A DNA stretch of 64,000 nucleotides from SMWC01 sp964466315 (GCA_964466315.1 CAYXNS010000002.1:1-64000); one strand, 5' to 3'; counted from the first letter of the stretch, positions 17,587-26,524 are shown. Program-made: numbers and translations. Notes: generated from the letters alone by a model not told the origin.

Positions 17587-17969
17587 ATGCCGAGACCGCC
17601 CCATCTAAACCTGCCACACATTCCCCAGCATGTAGTTCAGCGGGGAGTAACCCATCAAGACTGTTTCTTTGAGTCTCGCGACTATCGAACTTTCATCGAT
17701 TTGCTAGCCAAGGCGTGTGATGGACATGTGTGCAAACTCTATGCGTTCGTGTTGATGAAGAGTCACTTTCATCTGTTGCTTACGCCTAACGACTCGAGCA
17801 GCGTCTCATTTAGAAGACGCGATGGAAGAAGCAGAGCTGTGCGCCATACGCGAAGGGCTCAAGTGGGGGCAGCCAACTGGGTCGGCTATATCCAAAGAAA
17901 TGGTTGAACGTGACACTGGGCGGAAGTTAGCGCCCGGCGGGCGGGGTCGGCCTAGGCAGAGAAAAGAAT
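17587..17969 (+). pseudogene. REP-associated tyrosine transposase (RAYT), internally deleted
   Basis: The first 75 codons read as the start of a Y1/HUH transposase: HVVQRGVTHQDCFF, a DYRTFIDLL helix, and the metal site KSHFHLLLTP (HxH). Near 17805 the frame changes by one. The next frame gives the normal C-terminus: DAMEEAELCAIREG, a TGRKL element, and a basic GGRGRPRQRKE tail. The part between, which in intact proteins holds the catalytic Tyr and an 'ELNPVRA'-like block, is missing. The enzyme cannot be active. Flanked by inverted REP copies. Confidence 0.8.
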
Positions 17970-17983
17970 CTGGCCCCTTTATT
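17961..17983. repeat. REP element right of the RAYT remnant
   Basis: GAAAAGAATCTGGCCCCTTTATT, the reverse complement of the left copy's core AGGGCCAGATTC. The stop codon of the redoxin gene (17979-17981, minus) lies inside it. Confidence 0.75.
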
Positions 17984-18698
17984 CATTGCGGAAGCGACCG
18001 TGCTCGGCGTAGTACTCGTCTTCGAACTTGTGGCGCTTCACGAGCTCCGGCCCCGCGGTGAAGAAATCCCAGAGCGCAATGAGGCCACCCGTCCACATCG
18101 TCCGGATCGCGATGCCCATACTGCGCGATGCGTGCAGTTTGTCGATATCGGCGTGCTCTAGTTTATGCAGATTCTTGCGATCCTCGAGCGCTTTCTTGAG
18201 CCCGTCTGCATGCGCCCAGTCGCAACGGTAGTGCACGATGCCGTCGGGACGTATCACGTAGATAAAGTTCGGCTTCATGCCATACGGCTGATGAAAAGCA
18301 CCGTCATGGCTGTCGACGAGGATGCGGCGGTTCTCTTGGTAACGCGGTTTCAATAGCTTCGCCGCTACGACCTTCTCGTCGAAATTCCTGTGCTGGTGCA
18401 GTCGCTCGCCCGGATGCGCCTCGCGAACGTAGATCATGAGAAACTCGACATCGGGGTACTCCGCGTGCAGCTTTTCCATGTCCGGGATGTTCTTCGTGTA
18501 CATCGAGCAGGTCGAAGAGCCCGTCTCGATGACGACCCACTTGCCCCGAAAGTTCGACAGGCTCACGGGCCCGCCCGTCTCGAGATCCGTCACCGTGAAG
18601 TCGGGCGCCGTGTCTCCCGCGTGAGGGCCCCTGAAGAGATCCCAGTCGTAGAGCTTGATCTTGAATCGGGCATTGTTATACGGGGGGGTGTCGGTCAC
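17979..18698 (-). CDS. Redoxin-domain protein, iodothyronine-deiodinase-like
   Basis: About 239 residues from GTG 18698, which has AAGGA 9 bp upstream. ATG 18740 in the same frame lies in REP-like DNA. A thioredoxin fold is seen: GDTAPDFTVTDL, FRGKWVVIETGSSTCSMY at the active site, MIYVREAHPGE and a late GMKPNFIYVIRPDG. The STC motif and the EAHP element match deiodinase-like redoxins rather than classic CxxC thioredoxins. Bacterial members are thiol enzymes of unknown substrate. A REP starts at its stop codon. Confidence 0.75.
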   Translation of the reverse strand: MTDTPPYNNARFKIKLYDWDLFRGPHAGDTAPDFTVTDLETGGPVSLSNFRGKWVVIETGSSTCSMYTKNIPDMEKLHAEYPDVEFLMIYVREAHPGERLHQHRNFDEKVVAAKLLKPRYQENRRILVDSHDGAFHQPYGMKPNFIYVIRPDGIVHYRCDWAHADGLKKALEDRKNLHKLEHADIDKLHASRSMGIAIRTMWTGGLIALWDFFTAGPELVKRHKFEDEYYAEHGRFRNE

Positions 18699-18735
18699 GG
18701 TCACGTTCCTTGTCGTTAAAGTATCCCGCTTCGGG

Positions 18736-18786
18736 TCCAAAAAGGGACCCGGTACATTTAGCCAAAAAGGGACACGGCCCCTTTTT
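18736..18786. repeat. Two tandem REP units
   Basis: AAAAAGGGACCCGGTACATTT (18739-18759) followed by AAAAAGGGACACGGCCCCTTTTT (18764-18785). The second is a terminator-like palindrome at the 3' side of the molybdenum hydroxylase gene (minus). Confidence 0.7.
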
Positions 18787-18809
18787 CGCGGTAGTCGAGT
18801 TATCCCCGA

Positions 18810-21041
18810 TCAGGTGGAAATTGCCGCCAGTACCCGCTCGGGTGTCAACGGCATATGCCGAACGCGAGCGCCCGTTGCTGCGAAAATGGCATTAGCGATC
18901 GCGCCGCCGACAGACGCCAATCCGATCTCACCCATTCCCGTCGGCGGGTTGTCCGTCGATATCGCCCGGACCTGGATATTAGGCATCTCGTTCATGCGCA
19001 TGACCGGGTAGTCGTAATAGTTGTTCTGCTGCACCATTCCGCCTCGGATGTCGATGGTCTCCTTCAGGGCATTACTGATACCGAAAATCGCATTGCCTTC
19101 AAGTTGTGCCTCCGAGTTGGACGGCTGCAGTAGATATCCTGCGTCGGCTGCCAGCCAGAAGTTATGCACGGTCACGATACCGCTGAGCTGGTCGACCGAG
19201 ACCTCGGCGATGCCGGCGCCGAAAGTCGAGCTGTAACCTGCGAGCGACAGGCCGAGCGCCGTGGCGAAGCGGGGACGCGACCAGTCGGCCATCTCCGCGA
19301 CGGCATCCAGCACGCTGAGCGCGCGTGGGTTGTTGTGGCAGAGCTCTCTGCGGAACTCCAGCGAGTCCATGCCTTTCGCGACAGCGATCTCGTCGATAAA
19401 CGATTCGGCCGCGAACTTTGTGTAGCTCGTCGCAACACCGCGCCAGGCGCAGACACGCGAGCGCCGCTCGGTGAGAATGTGTTCGGCCAGGAAATTCGGG
19501 ATGTCGTAGCGGGAACTCTCGCTGCCGAGCATCGCTATCACGTCTCTGCCCGCGGATACCTCCCAGCGCGGTGGATTCATGTATTCGAGCACCTTTGGCG
19601 CCGCGACGCGATGATGCCAACCGGTCAGGTTGCCGTCAGCATCGAATGCCGCGCGTATGCGTTGCACGGCGGCGTTGCGAAACGCGCCATTCTTGACGTC
19701 GTCTTCGCGCGTCCAGATGACTTTGACGGGCAGGCCGATCTCGCGAGAGATGTACAGCGCATCTTCGGCGTACTTCTGTCGGCGCAACGTCCGCCGGCCG
19801 AAGCCGCCGCCAATCTGCATCGGATGCAGCGTGATCCGGTCGGGTGTCGTGCCGAGGAACTCGGCGGCGCCCAGTATCGACAGGCTCTGTGTCTGCGTAC
19901 TGACCCAGAGCTCGGCAGCCATACCGTCTTCGGTCACGTAGGCCGTCGCATTCATCGGTTCCATCTGCGCGTGATAGGCTGGATCGGCGAGGTATGTCGC
20001 CTCGATGACCTCTGCCGCGTTCGTGAACGGCTCCACGATGTCACCCACGGTGCGCCATGCCGTCCCGGTCTGGCTCAGGTCCTCCGCCTGCCCCATGGCC
20101 TGCTCGAGGTCGGCCTCGAGGTTGGCCTGCCGGAATGAAGAGGTCTCGCTCCAGGTGACCTGCAGCGCTTCTTTGCCCCACTTGCTAGCCTCATAGGTTC
20201 CGGCCACGACGGCTACGCCCCACGGCAACCGTACGACGTCGGTCACGCCGGCGATGGTGCGTGTCGAGGTGTCATCGACCTCCAGGGGCTCCTCACCCTC
20301 TACGGGTGCGCGCAGGATCGACGCATAAACCATTCCGGGTACTTGCACGTCGATGCCGAACTCGGCACTGCCGTCGGTCTTGGATGGGACGTCGCGCCGC
20401 GGGATATCGCTGCCGAGATAACGATGGCTGCTGAAGGCTTTGAGTTCGTCTTCCGCGATCTCGGGCAGTGTTTCGGGGACTTCGGTGAAGCTCGCGATCT
20501 CGCCATAACTCAGGCGCTGTCCCGACGCAGGATGCACTACGACACTCGGCTCGGTCTCGAGTTCTGCGACGGGAACCCCCCACCGGGCTGCCGCAGATTC
20601 GGCCAACAGTCTTCGCGCCTGCGCACCCGCGATCCGAATACGATCGAAATACGCCTGCACCGTCAAACTCCCGGCCGTATAGAGCATGTTCTGGAAGAAC
20701 GGGTTGCCGTACGCCTCGTCATGAAACGCGACGGTCTCGACATTGACTTTGTCCCAGTCCGCATCGAGTTCGTCCGCGAGTACGAGCGGCAGAGCCGTAG
20801 AGGTACCCTGACCCATCTCGGTGCCCGGATACTGGATCGTGACGATATTGTCGGTGCCGATCGTCACCCAGATATTGGCGGTCAGATCCGTGCCCTCAGT
20901 CTGCGCGATCTGCTCAGCTTCTTCGGTGCTGCAGGCCGTGATGAGGCCGGTGGACCCGATGACGAGTGTAAGTCCACCCACGCCTTGCAGAAATTCTCGC
21001 CGGTTAGAGTGGATAGCCGTCGTTGATGTTTGCTGTTTCAT
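18810..21041 (-). CDS. Molybdopterin-binding subunit of an IorB-type hydroxylase
   Basis: 743 residues from ATG 21041, behind GGGAGG (21048-21053). A Tat signal is present (NRREFLQGVGG), and the segment ends in LITAC, a possible lipobox. The body is that of the IorB/aldehyde dehydrogenase family: GTEMGQGTSTALP, the GGGFGRR loop contacting the Mo cofactor, and a C-terminal GMGEIG with the presumed catalytic Glu. It forms a two-subunit enzyme with the [2Fe-2S] protein 1 bp upstream. Members oxidise N-heterocycles or aldehydes at the periplasmic side. Substrate unknown. Confidence 0.9.
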   Translation of the reverse strand: MKQQTSTTAIHSNRREFLQGVGGLTLVIGSTGLITACSTEEAEQIAQTEGTDLTANIWVTIGTDNIVTIQYPGTEMGQGTSTALPLVLADELDADWDKVNVETVAFHDEAYGNPFFQNMLYTAGSLTVQAYFDRIRIAGAQARRLLAESAAARWGVPVAELETEPSVVVHPASGQRLSYGEIASFTEVPETLPEIAEDELKAFSSHRYLGSDIPRRDVPSKTDGSAEFGIDVQVPGMVYASILRAPVEGEEPLEVDDTSTRTIAGVTDVVRLPWGVAVVAGTYEASKWGKEALQVTWSETSSFRQANLEADLEQAMGQAEDLSQTGTAWRTVGDIVEPFTNAAEVIEATYLADPAYHAQMEPMNATAYVTEDGMAAELWVSTQTQSLSILGAAEFLGTTPDRITLHPMQIGGGFGRRTLRRQKYAEDALYISREIGLPVKVIWTREDDVKNGAFRNAAVQRIRAAFDADGNLTGWHHRVAAPKVLEYMNPPRWEVSAGRDVIAMLGSESSRYDIPNFLAEHILTERRSRVCAWRGVATSYTKFAAESFIDEIAVAKGMDSLEFRRELCHNNPRALSVLDAVAEMADWSRPRFATALGLSLAGYSSTFGAGIAEVSVDQLSGIVTVHNFWLAADAGYLLQPSNSEAQLEGNAIFGISNALKETIDIRGGMVQQNNYYDYPVMRMNEMPNIQVRAISTDNPPTGMGEIGLASVGGAIANAIFAATGARVRHMPLTPERVLAAIST

Positions 21042-21042
21042 C

Positions 21043-21495
21043 TCAGACCTCCCGCGCCGCACGTTCGATCGCGCGGATTATTCCGCTATAAGTGCCACAA
21101 CGGCAGATGTTCGTGCTCATATGGGCGACGATCTCCTCGCGGGTCGGATTCGGGTTATTCGCGAGCAGGTCGGCCGCACGCATGATCTGGCCCGACTGGC
21201 AGTAGCCGCACTGCGGGGTTTGTTCCGCGATCCACGCCTCCTGCAGGGGGTGGTCGCTGTCGGGGGATAAGCCTTCGATCGTGGTGACCTCACGCCCCTC
21301 GACTGCCGCCACCGGCGTCAGGCAGGAATAAGTGGTGGCGCCGTCGAGATGGACGGTACAGGCACCACATTGACCGACTCCGCAGCCGAACTTGGTCCCC
21401 GTATATTTCAAATGTTCTCTGATGACCCAGAGCAAGGGAGTTCTTGCGTCCACGTCGATATCGACCGCTTGTCCGTTAAGGGTGAAGTTAGCCAT
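21043..21495 (-). CDS. [2Fe-2S] subunit of an IorA-type hydroxylase
   Basis: 150 residues. Both cluster motifs are complete: GCGVGQCGACTVHLDG with a following Cys in YSC for the plant-type cluster, and CGYCQSGQ plus NICRCGTYS for the second. No signal peptide, so it is probably carried through Tat by the partner at 18810-21041. It passes electrons from the Mo site to an outside acceptor, probably a cytochrome. Confidence 0.92.
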   Translation of the reverse strand: MANFTLNGQAVDIDVDARTPLLWVIREHLKYTGTKFGCGVGQCGACTVHLDGATTYSCLTPVAAVEGREVTTIEGLSPDSDHPLQEAWIAEQTPQCGYCQSGQIMRAADLLANNPNPTREEIVAHMSTNICRCGTYSGIIRAIERAAREV

Positions 21496-21869
21496 TTCTA
21501 TTACCTCTGAGGTGAGCCGGCCGGCAGCCTCGACAACCGCGTTGTATCGATTCTGCGAGCGCTTCGTTCGGATCGCGAGACATTCGTTCTAATTTGCGTA
21601 AACGCGTTTTGGGTCCCGGTGTAGTTCGGTCCCGACGGTACCCCCTTTGACCGCCACTTGTCGAGCAGGTTCGGGCATCCGGTACCGCCAGAATTTACGC
21701 TAGAATACACGCGCCTTGCGATCGCGACGAGCGCGTCGCTTCGGGAGTGACGCGCTCAACCTAACAGGTTAAAGCGGCCGGTAAGGTCGCGAACAGCATG
21801 AGTGCATCCACCCCCCGAGCTCTACCTCGTGTTGTGGATGACCCTCGAATTAACTGCCATAATTGGTCC
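21496..21869. other. Intergenic region with a hairpin
   Basis: No coding frame has family features. It holds a strong hairpin, GAGCGCGTC (21729-21737) and GACGCGCTC (21749-21757), with an 11-nt loop and no T-run. It should hold the divergent promoters of the iorA-type gene and of the operon beginning at 21906. Confidence 0.4.
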
Positions 21870-21883
21870 TGCAAACGATTGCA
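21870..21883. promoter_or_regulatory. LacI-type operator, copy 2
   Basis: TGCAAACGATTGCA, identical to the copies at 16531 and 28804. It lies 22 bp before the first gene of the 21906-27178 operon, where a bound repressor would block the promoter or early elongation. Confidence 0.85.
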
Positions 21884-21905
21884 GAAAGCTTGATCGAGAA
21901 ACCGC

Positions 21906-22217
21906 ATGCCAACCTATATTTATGAGTCGATACCGACCGATGGTACAGCGCCTGAGCGCTTCGAAGTCGTGCAACGCATGACCGACGCACCGTTAAAGAC
22001 GCATCCTGCGACCGGTGAGCCCGTTCACCGGATCATCACGGGCGGCCAGGGCATCAAGGGCAAGCCGCTCCGGCGTAGTACCGTTGTGAACAAGAATCTC
22101 GCGGGCGCGACGCCCTGTGACTGCAGTATGGCGGCGCTGGCGCAGGCGACCGGACGACCGGCCGTGGCAAAAGGCCGAAGGCACGCCGGACCTTCGCACG
22201 GACCGCATCGGCACTAA
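21906..22217 (+). CDS. FmdB-like small protein lacking the zinc-ribbon cysteines
   Basis: 103 residues. The order follows FmdB-family zinc-ribbon proteins: MPTYIYE at the start, then RFEVVQRMTDAPL, then GEPVHRIITGG. The Cys pairs that normally hold zinc (after the first strand and before GxPVxR) are replaced (ESIPTDG, THPATGE). A CDC appears only later, with a His-rich tail. It is the first gene of the LacI-type operon. Role unknown. FmdB itself was described as an amidase-gene regulator. Confidence 0.6.
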   Translation: MPTYIYESIPTDGTAPERFEVVQRMTDAPLKTHPATGEPVHRIITGGQGIKGKPLRRSTVVNKNLAGATPCDCSMAALAQATGRPAVAKGRRHAGPSHGPHRH

Positions 22218-22257
22218 CTCAAACGAAAGAAGAAACTCACTCGGGAGACGCTTCATC

Positions 22258-23556
22258 ATGTCCATATCCAACGACTCACCCACGCAAGCAACGGATGACA
22301 CGGCAACGAACTGGAACTGGGAGCGCCCGATCGCCTCGCCGGGCCGCATGAATGTCGACTTCGAGGAGCGCGTCAACTTCGATCGCCTGCGCCGTTACCG
22401 CCTGGCCCGGACACGCCGGGCTCTCGAGAACTCGGCACTCGGAGCAGTACTGTGTTTCGACACGAATAATATTCGTTACATCACGGGCAGCGTGATCGGC
22501 GAATGGGCACGCGACAAGATCTGCCGTTACACCCTACTGACCGGGACCGCGGAGCCCTACCTCTGGGACTTCGGCTCCGCGGCCACACACCACCGGCTGT
22601 TCGCGCCGTGGCTCGAGCCCGGGCGCTGCAAGGCCGGCATGCTCGGCCTGCGCGGCTCCGTTGCGAAAGAGGCAGGTCTTTTCAAAGGTGCGGCCGAGGA
22701 GATCGCTCAACTGTTGAAAGCTGAGGGTGTAGCCGGCATGCCGATCGGCGTGGATCTCTGCGAGCCGCCGATGATGTTTGCGCTGCAGGAGGCAGGTCTA
22801 GACGTACGCGACGGCCAGCAAGTCATGCTCGACGCGCGCCAGATCAAGAGCATGGACGAGATCGTACTCCTGAACTCGGCAGCATCGATGGTCGACGGCA
22901 CCTATCAGCTGCTCGCCGAAGCGCTGAAGCCGGGCGCACGAGAGAATGAGCTGGTCGCGCTCGCGAATCAGCAGCTGTACGAGGCTGGTTCCGATGACGT
23001 CGAGGCGATCAATGCCGTCTCCGGCGAGCGCTGCAGCCCGCATCCACATAATTTCACGGACCGAATGTACCGCCCGGGTGATCAGGCCTTCTTCGACGTG
23101 ATTCAGTCTTACATGGGCTATCGAACCTGTTACTACCGCACGCTCAACGTGGGCTCTTCAACACCGGCCCAACAGGATGCCTATCGCCGTGCACGCGAGT
23201 GGATCGATATCGCCATCGACCTCGTGAAGCCCGGCACGACGACCGATCAGATCGCCGAACTTTGGCCCGAGGCGCCCGAGTTCGGGTTCGCCAACGAGAT
23301 GGAAGCTTTCGGTCTGCAGTTCGGGCACGGACTCGGTCTCGCGCTTCACGAACGCCCGATCATCAGCCGCCTCAACTCCCTCGACAATCCGTTCGAACTC
23401 GAGGAAGGCATGGTGTTCGCACTCGAGACCTATTGCCCGGCCGCGGACGGCAATGGCGCCGCGCGCATCGAGGAAGAGGTCGTCGTTACGCCAGATGGTT
23501 GCAAAGTGATTACTTTATTCCCGGCGCAAGATCTCTTCATCGCGAACGAATACTGA
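22258..23556 (+). CDS. M24 family (pita-bread fold) protein, creatinase/DddP-like
   Basis: 432 residues from ATG 22258 (GGGAG at 22243-22247). The N-terminal creatinase-like domain contains LCFDTNNIRYITG. The C-terminal pita-bread domain keeps Asp280 (FFDV), His357 (FGHGLG), Glu390 and Glu405, but the second metal Asp, 11 residues after the first, is Cys291 (GYRTC where GYxGD is usual). So a dinuclear centre is doubtful. M24 relatives include Xaa-Pro peptidases, metal-free creatinase and the DMSP lyase DddP, which shares the NIRY element. It sits in the LacI-controlled operon and is probably a small-molecule hydrolase or lyase. Confidence 0.8.
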   Translation: MSISNDSPTQATDDTATNWNWERPIASPGRMNVDFEERVNFDRLRRYRLARTRRALENSALGAVLCFDTNNIRYITGSVIGEWARDKICRYTLLTGTAEPYLWDFGSAATHHRLFAPWLEPGRCKAGMLGLRGSVAKEAGLFKGAAEEIAQLLKAEGVAGMPIGVDLCEPPMMFALQEAGLDVRDGQQVMLDARQIKSMDEIVLLNSAASMVDGTYQLLAEALKPGARENELVALANQQLYEAGSDDVEAINAVSGERCSPHPHNFTDRMYRPGDQAFFDVIQSYMGYRTCYYRTLNVGSSTPAQQDAYRRAREWIDIAIDLVKPGTTTDQIAELWPEAPEFGFANEMEAFGLQFGHGLGLALHERPIISRLNSLDNPFELEEGMVFALETYCPAADGNGAARIEEEVVVTPDGCKVITLFPAQDLFIANEY

Positions 23557-23606
23557 GCGGCTACACGGGCGACTTGGTGACCCAGGAAGCAGCAGCGGAG
23601 ATCACG

Positions 23607-23798
23607 ATGGCGTTGGGAACCTTCCGCGCCCTCGCGCCGTTCGATACGGAGACTCGGCTCGGGCTCTATCGAACCATGCTCCGGGCACGCTCTGAGGTAG
23701 ATGAAGCGACGGAGACCGCACGGAATTCACTGCCGCCCAGCGAGGACGTCGCCGGGATCGATGTCTGGGCCGACGGAGGCTCGGTGTGGCGAAACTGA
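23607..23798 (+). CDS. Short ORF, possible remnant of a dehydrogenase E1 subunit
   Basis: 63 residues. ATG 23607 follows GGAG (23597-23600). The LGLYRTMLRARS stretch (residues 18-29) recalls the first helix of thiamine-dependent E1-alpha subunits, and the rest has no match I recognise. It lies between the M24 and aldehyde dehydrogenase genes, in an operon that has an E2 but no E1. It may be what is left of an E1 after an internal deletion, or a real small protein. Confidence 0.35.
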   Translation: MALGTFRALAPFDTETRLGLYRTMLRARSEVDEATETARNSLPPSEDVAGIDVWADGGSVWRN

Positions 23799-23820
23799 AT
23801 ACATACACGGACTACTCATT

Positions 23821-25248
23821 ATGCAGACAGAACTATTCATCGGGGGCCAGTGGCGCCCGGCGTCGGATGGCGTAACCTTTCCCATCATCGACCCGTCGAC
23901 CGAACAGCCGCTCGCGGAGGTCTCGAGCGCTACGGCCGACGACGTCATCGATGCGGTCGAGATCGCAGATGCGGCCGGCAAGGAGTGGGCTCAGCGAGCA
24001 CCGCGCGAGCGTGCTGAGATTCTGCGGCGGAGCTGGGAGCTGCTGGTCGGTCGCAAGGGTGACATCGCCGAGTACATCGTGCGCGAGAACGGCAAGGCCA
24101 TGTCCGATGCCATCGGTGAGGTGAGTTATGCGATCGAGTTCTTCCGTTGGTACTCAGAGGAAGCCGTTCGCAACTACGGCGAGATTCTGGAGTCACCTGT
24201 CGGCGGCAACAAGATCGTCGTCATGCAGCAGCCGATTGGTGTCAGCGTGCTCGTCACGCCGTGGAACTATCCGGCCGCGATGGCGACGCGCAAGATCGCC
24301 CCGGCAATCGCCGCGGGTTGTCCCGTCATTCTCAAACCCGCGTCCGACACGCCGCTAACCGCGTTACTGGTTGCCGAGATCCTGACCGAAGCCGGCGTCC
24401 CGCCCGGCATCATGAATGTCGTGCCGTCGCGCCGTTCAGGTGAAGTCGTCAGCGCCATGCTCCATCATCCCGCTGTGCGCAAACTGTCGTTTACGGGTTC
24501 GACCGAGGTCGGCCGCGGCTTGCTCAGGGAGGCGGCGGACTGCGTCGTGAACTGTTCGATGGAACTCGGCGGCAACGCGCCGTTCCTCGTCTTCGACGAT
24601 GCGGACGTTGACGCTGCGGTCGCCGGCGCGATGATCGCGAAGATGCGTAATGGTGGCGAAGCGTGCACAGCGGCAAACCGTTTCTATGCGCACGACACCG
24701 TATATAACGAATTCGCGGATAAGTTTTCGGCCGCGATGGAGGCGTTCAAAGTCGGGCCGGGCCTCGAACCCGGCGTCGAGTTGGGCCCCATGATCAACGA
24801 GTGGGCGATCAAGGATATCGATAGGCTCGTTCAGGATGCGACGACGAAAGGCTCCGAAGTCCTGACGGGCGGCGCGCCGTTGGATCGAACGGGCTACTAC
24901 TACCCGCCGACCGTGCTCGGCAATGTTCCGGCCGAAGCCGATATCCTGCGCGAGGAAGTCTTCGGGCCTGTCGCGCCTATCGTTGCATTCAGCGACGACG
25001 ACGAGGTCATCGCGCAGGCCAACGACACGGAGTATGGGCTCGTCTCATATCTCTATACGCAGGACGTCGGCCGGGGCATGGCGGTTTCCGAGCGCCTGGA
25101 CGCCGGAATGATCGGATTGAATCGTGGTCTAGTCTCGGATCCCGCGGCGCCTTTCGGTGGCTCGAAGCAGAGCGGCCTCGGGCGCGAGGGTTCTCACGAG
25201 GGCATGATGGAGTACATGGAGACGAAGTACATCGCGGTAAAGTGGTAG
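23821..25248 (+). CDS. NAD(P)-dependent aldehyde dehydrogenase, succinate-semialdehyde type
   Basis: 475 residues from ATG 23821. Standard ALDH landmarks: TPWNYP (residues 146-151), LKPASDTPL, FTGSTEVG (224-231), catalytic Glu248 in MELGG, catalytic Cys282 in GGEACTAANR, and EEVFGPV. The closest subfamily pattern is GabD (succinate or glutarate semialdehyde dehydrogenase). It oxidises an aldehyde made in the pathway of the LacI-type regulon. The actual aldehyde is not known. Confidence 0.92.
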   Translation: MQTELFIGGQWRPASDGVTFPIIDPSTEQPLAEVSSATADDVIDAVEIADAAGKEWAQRAPRERAEILRRSWELLVGRKGDIAEYIVRENGKAMSDAIGEVSYAIEFFRWYSEEAVRNYGEILESPVGGNKIVVMQQPIGVSVLVTPWNYPAAMATRKIAPAIAAGCPVILKPASDTPLTALLVAEILTEAGVPPGIMNVVPSRRSGEVVSAMLHHPAVRKLSFTGSTEVGRGLLREAADCVVNCSMELGGNAPFLVFDDADVDAAVAGAMIAKMRNGGEACTAANRFYAHDTVYNEFADKFSAAMEAFKVGPGLEPGVELGPMINEWAIKDIDRLVQDATTKGSEVLTGGAPLDRTGYYYPPTVLGNVPAEADILREEVFGPVAPIVAFSDDDEVIAQANDTEYGLVSYLYTQDVGRGMAVSERLDAGMIGLNRGLVSDPAAPFGGSKQSGLGREGSHEGMMEYMETKYIAVKW

Positions 25249-25254
25249 CCGCGT

Positions 25255-26520
25255 ATGAAGGTAATCATGCCGCAACTTGGCGAGACGGTGATGGAAGGTA
25301 CGGTTGCAGCCTGGCACAAGGACGAAGGGGACCGCGTCCATACTGATGAGATCATCGCCGATGTCGAGACCGATAAAGCGGCCATCGAGGTAGGTGCGGC
25401 CGTTGCCGGTAGATTGACCCGTATCCTGGTTGCGGCGGGTGAGACGGTGGAGGTCGGCACGGCGTTGGCGGTCATCGACGACGGCAGCGGAGACGACGAG
25501 CAGGACGACCGGGAGCTGGCCACCGCGCCGGCGCCAGCCGCTGAGACGCCAGTGACGGAACCGCCTGCACTTGGCGCCACGGTCGCACCGGTGTCGTCAG
25601 TTAGGCCGCGTGCCGAGAAGGGCGCGGGCGGTCAGCGGCTGTCGCCGGCCGTCCGGCGCCTGCTGAGCGAAAACGATCTGGATCCGAGCCAGCTCACGGG
25701 CAGTGGCCGGGATGGCCGCATTACACGTAACGATGTTCTCGCCGCGCTCGCATCGGGTGAAGATGCGAGGCGGTTCATGCCGAGCGCCGCTGGCCCACCC
25801 GCCGCATCCGCTGGGGAACGCGTGCCCTTCAACCGGATTCGTCGCGTGACGGCGGCGCATATGGTTCACTCGAAGGCGACGAGTCCGCACGTGCTGCAGG
25901 CCATTGAAGTGGACTTCAGCCAAGTCAACCGCGCTCGCGAGGCCGTGCGTGAAGCGTGGCGCCATCGGCACGGCTACTCATTAACCTTTCTGCCCTTTAT
26001 CGCTCATGCCGTTTGCCGGGCGCTCAGGGAATATCCGAATCTCAATGCGAGCGTCGACGGCGATGCCTTCGTCATGCACTCCGAGATCAACCTCGCGATT
26101 GCGGTCGACCTCGGCCCCGAGGGGCTTGTCGCTCCGGTTATCGCGTCGGCGGACACGTTCTCGGTCGCCGAACTCTCGCAACGGGTCAGGGAGATCGTGT
26201 CGCGCGCACGCGGTGAAAAACTAATGGCCGACGACTTCGCCGGGGGTACCTACACGATCTCGAATTCCGGGACATTCGGTACGCTGATCACGGCGCCGAT
26301 TATCAATCAGCCACAGGTCGCCATCCTCTCCATGGACGGTATCCGCAAACGGCCCGTCGTTGTCGAGGGCCCGGCCGGCGACGCACTCGCGATTCGCCCG
26401 GTTGGTATCCTCGCGCAGTCCTTCGATCATCGCGCGGTCGACGGCGCCTACTCGGCCGCATATCTCGCGCGAGTCCGGGAGTTGCTCGAGCAGGCGGACT
26501 GTTCACTACAGATCGAATAG
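25255..26520 (+). CDS. 2-oxo acid dehydrogenase E2 (lipoyl acyltransferase)
   Basis: 421 residues with the full E2 layout: a lipoyl domain (1-75, Lys41 in ETDKAA), an acidic and Pro/Ala-rich linker, a peripheral-subunit-binding domain (about 129-165), and an acyltransferase core ending in SFDHRAVDG with the catalytic His. It is 6 bp after the aldehyde dehydrogenase. No E1 or E3 gene is in the window, so it must borrow partners or its E1 was lost (see 23607-23798). Confidence 0.92.
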   Translation: MKVIMPQLGETVMEGTVAAWHKDEGDRVHTDEIIADVETDKAAIEVGAAVAGRLTRILVAAGETVEVGTALAVIDDGSGDDEQDDRELATAPAPAAETPVTEPPALGATVAPVSSVRPRAEKGAGGQRLSPAVRRLLSENDLDPSQLTGSGRDGRITRNDVLAALASGEDARRFMPSAAGPPAASAGERVPFNRIRRVTAAHMVHSKATSPHVLQAIEVDFSQVNRAREAVREAWRHRHGYSLTFLPFIAHAVCRALREYPNLNASVDGDAFVMHSEINLAIAVDLGPEGLVAPVIASADTFSVAELSQRVREIVSRARGEKLMADDFAGGTYTISNSGTFGTLITAPIINQPQVAILSMDGIRKRPVVVEGPAGDALAIRPVGILAQSFDHRAVDGAYSAAYLARVRELLEQADCSLQIE

Positions 26521-26524
26521 AGCC

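Noticed and set aside
19164..20138. 324-residue open frame on the plus strand
   Set aside because: Antisense to the IorB-type gene, with no family, signal or membrane pattern.
25255..26520. Complete pyruvate or acetoin dehydrogenase operon
   Set aside because: Only E2 is present; no E1 or E3 genes in the window.
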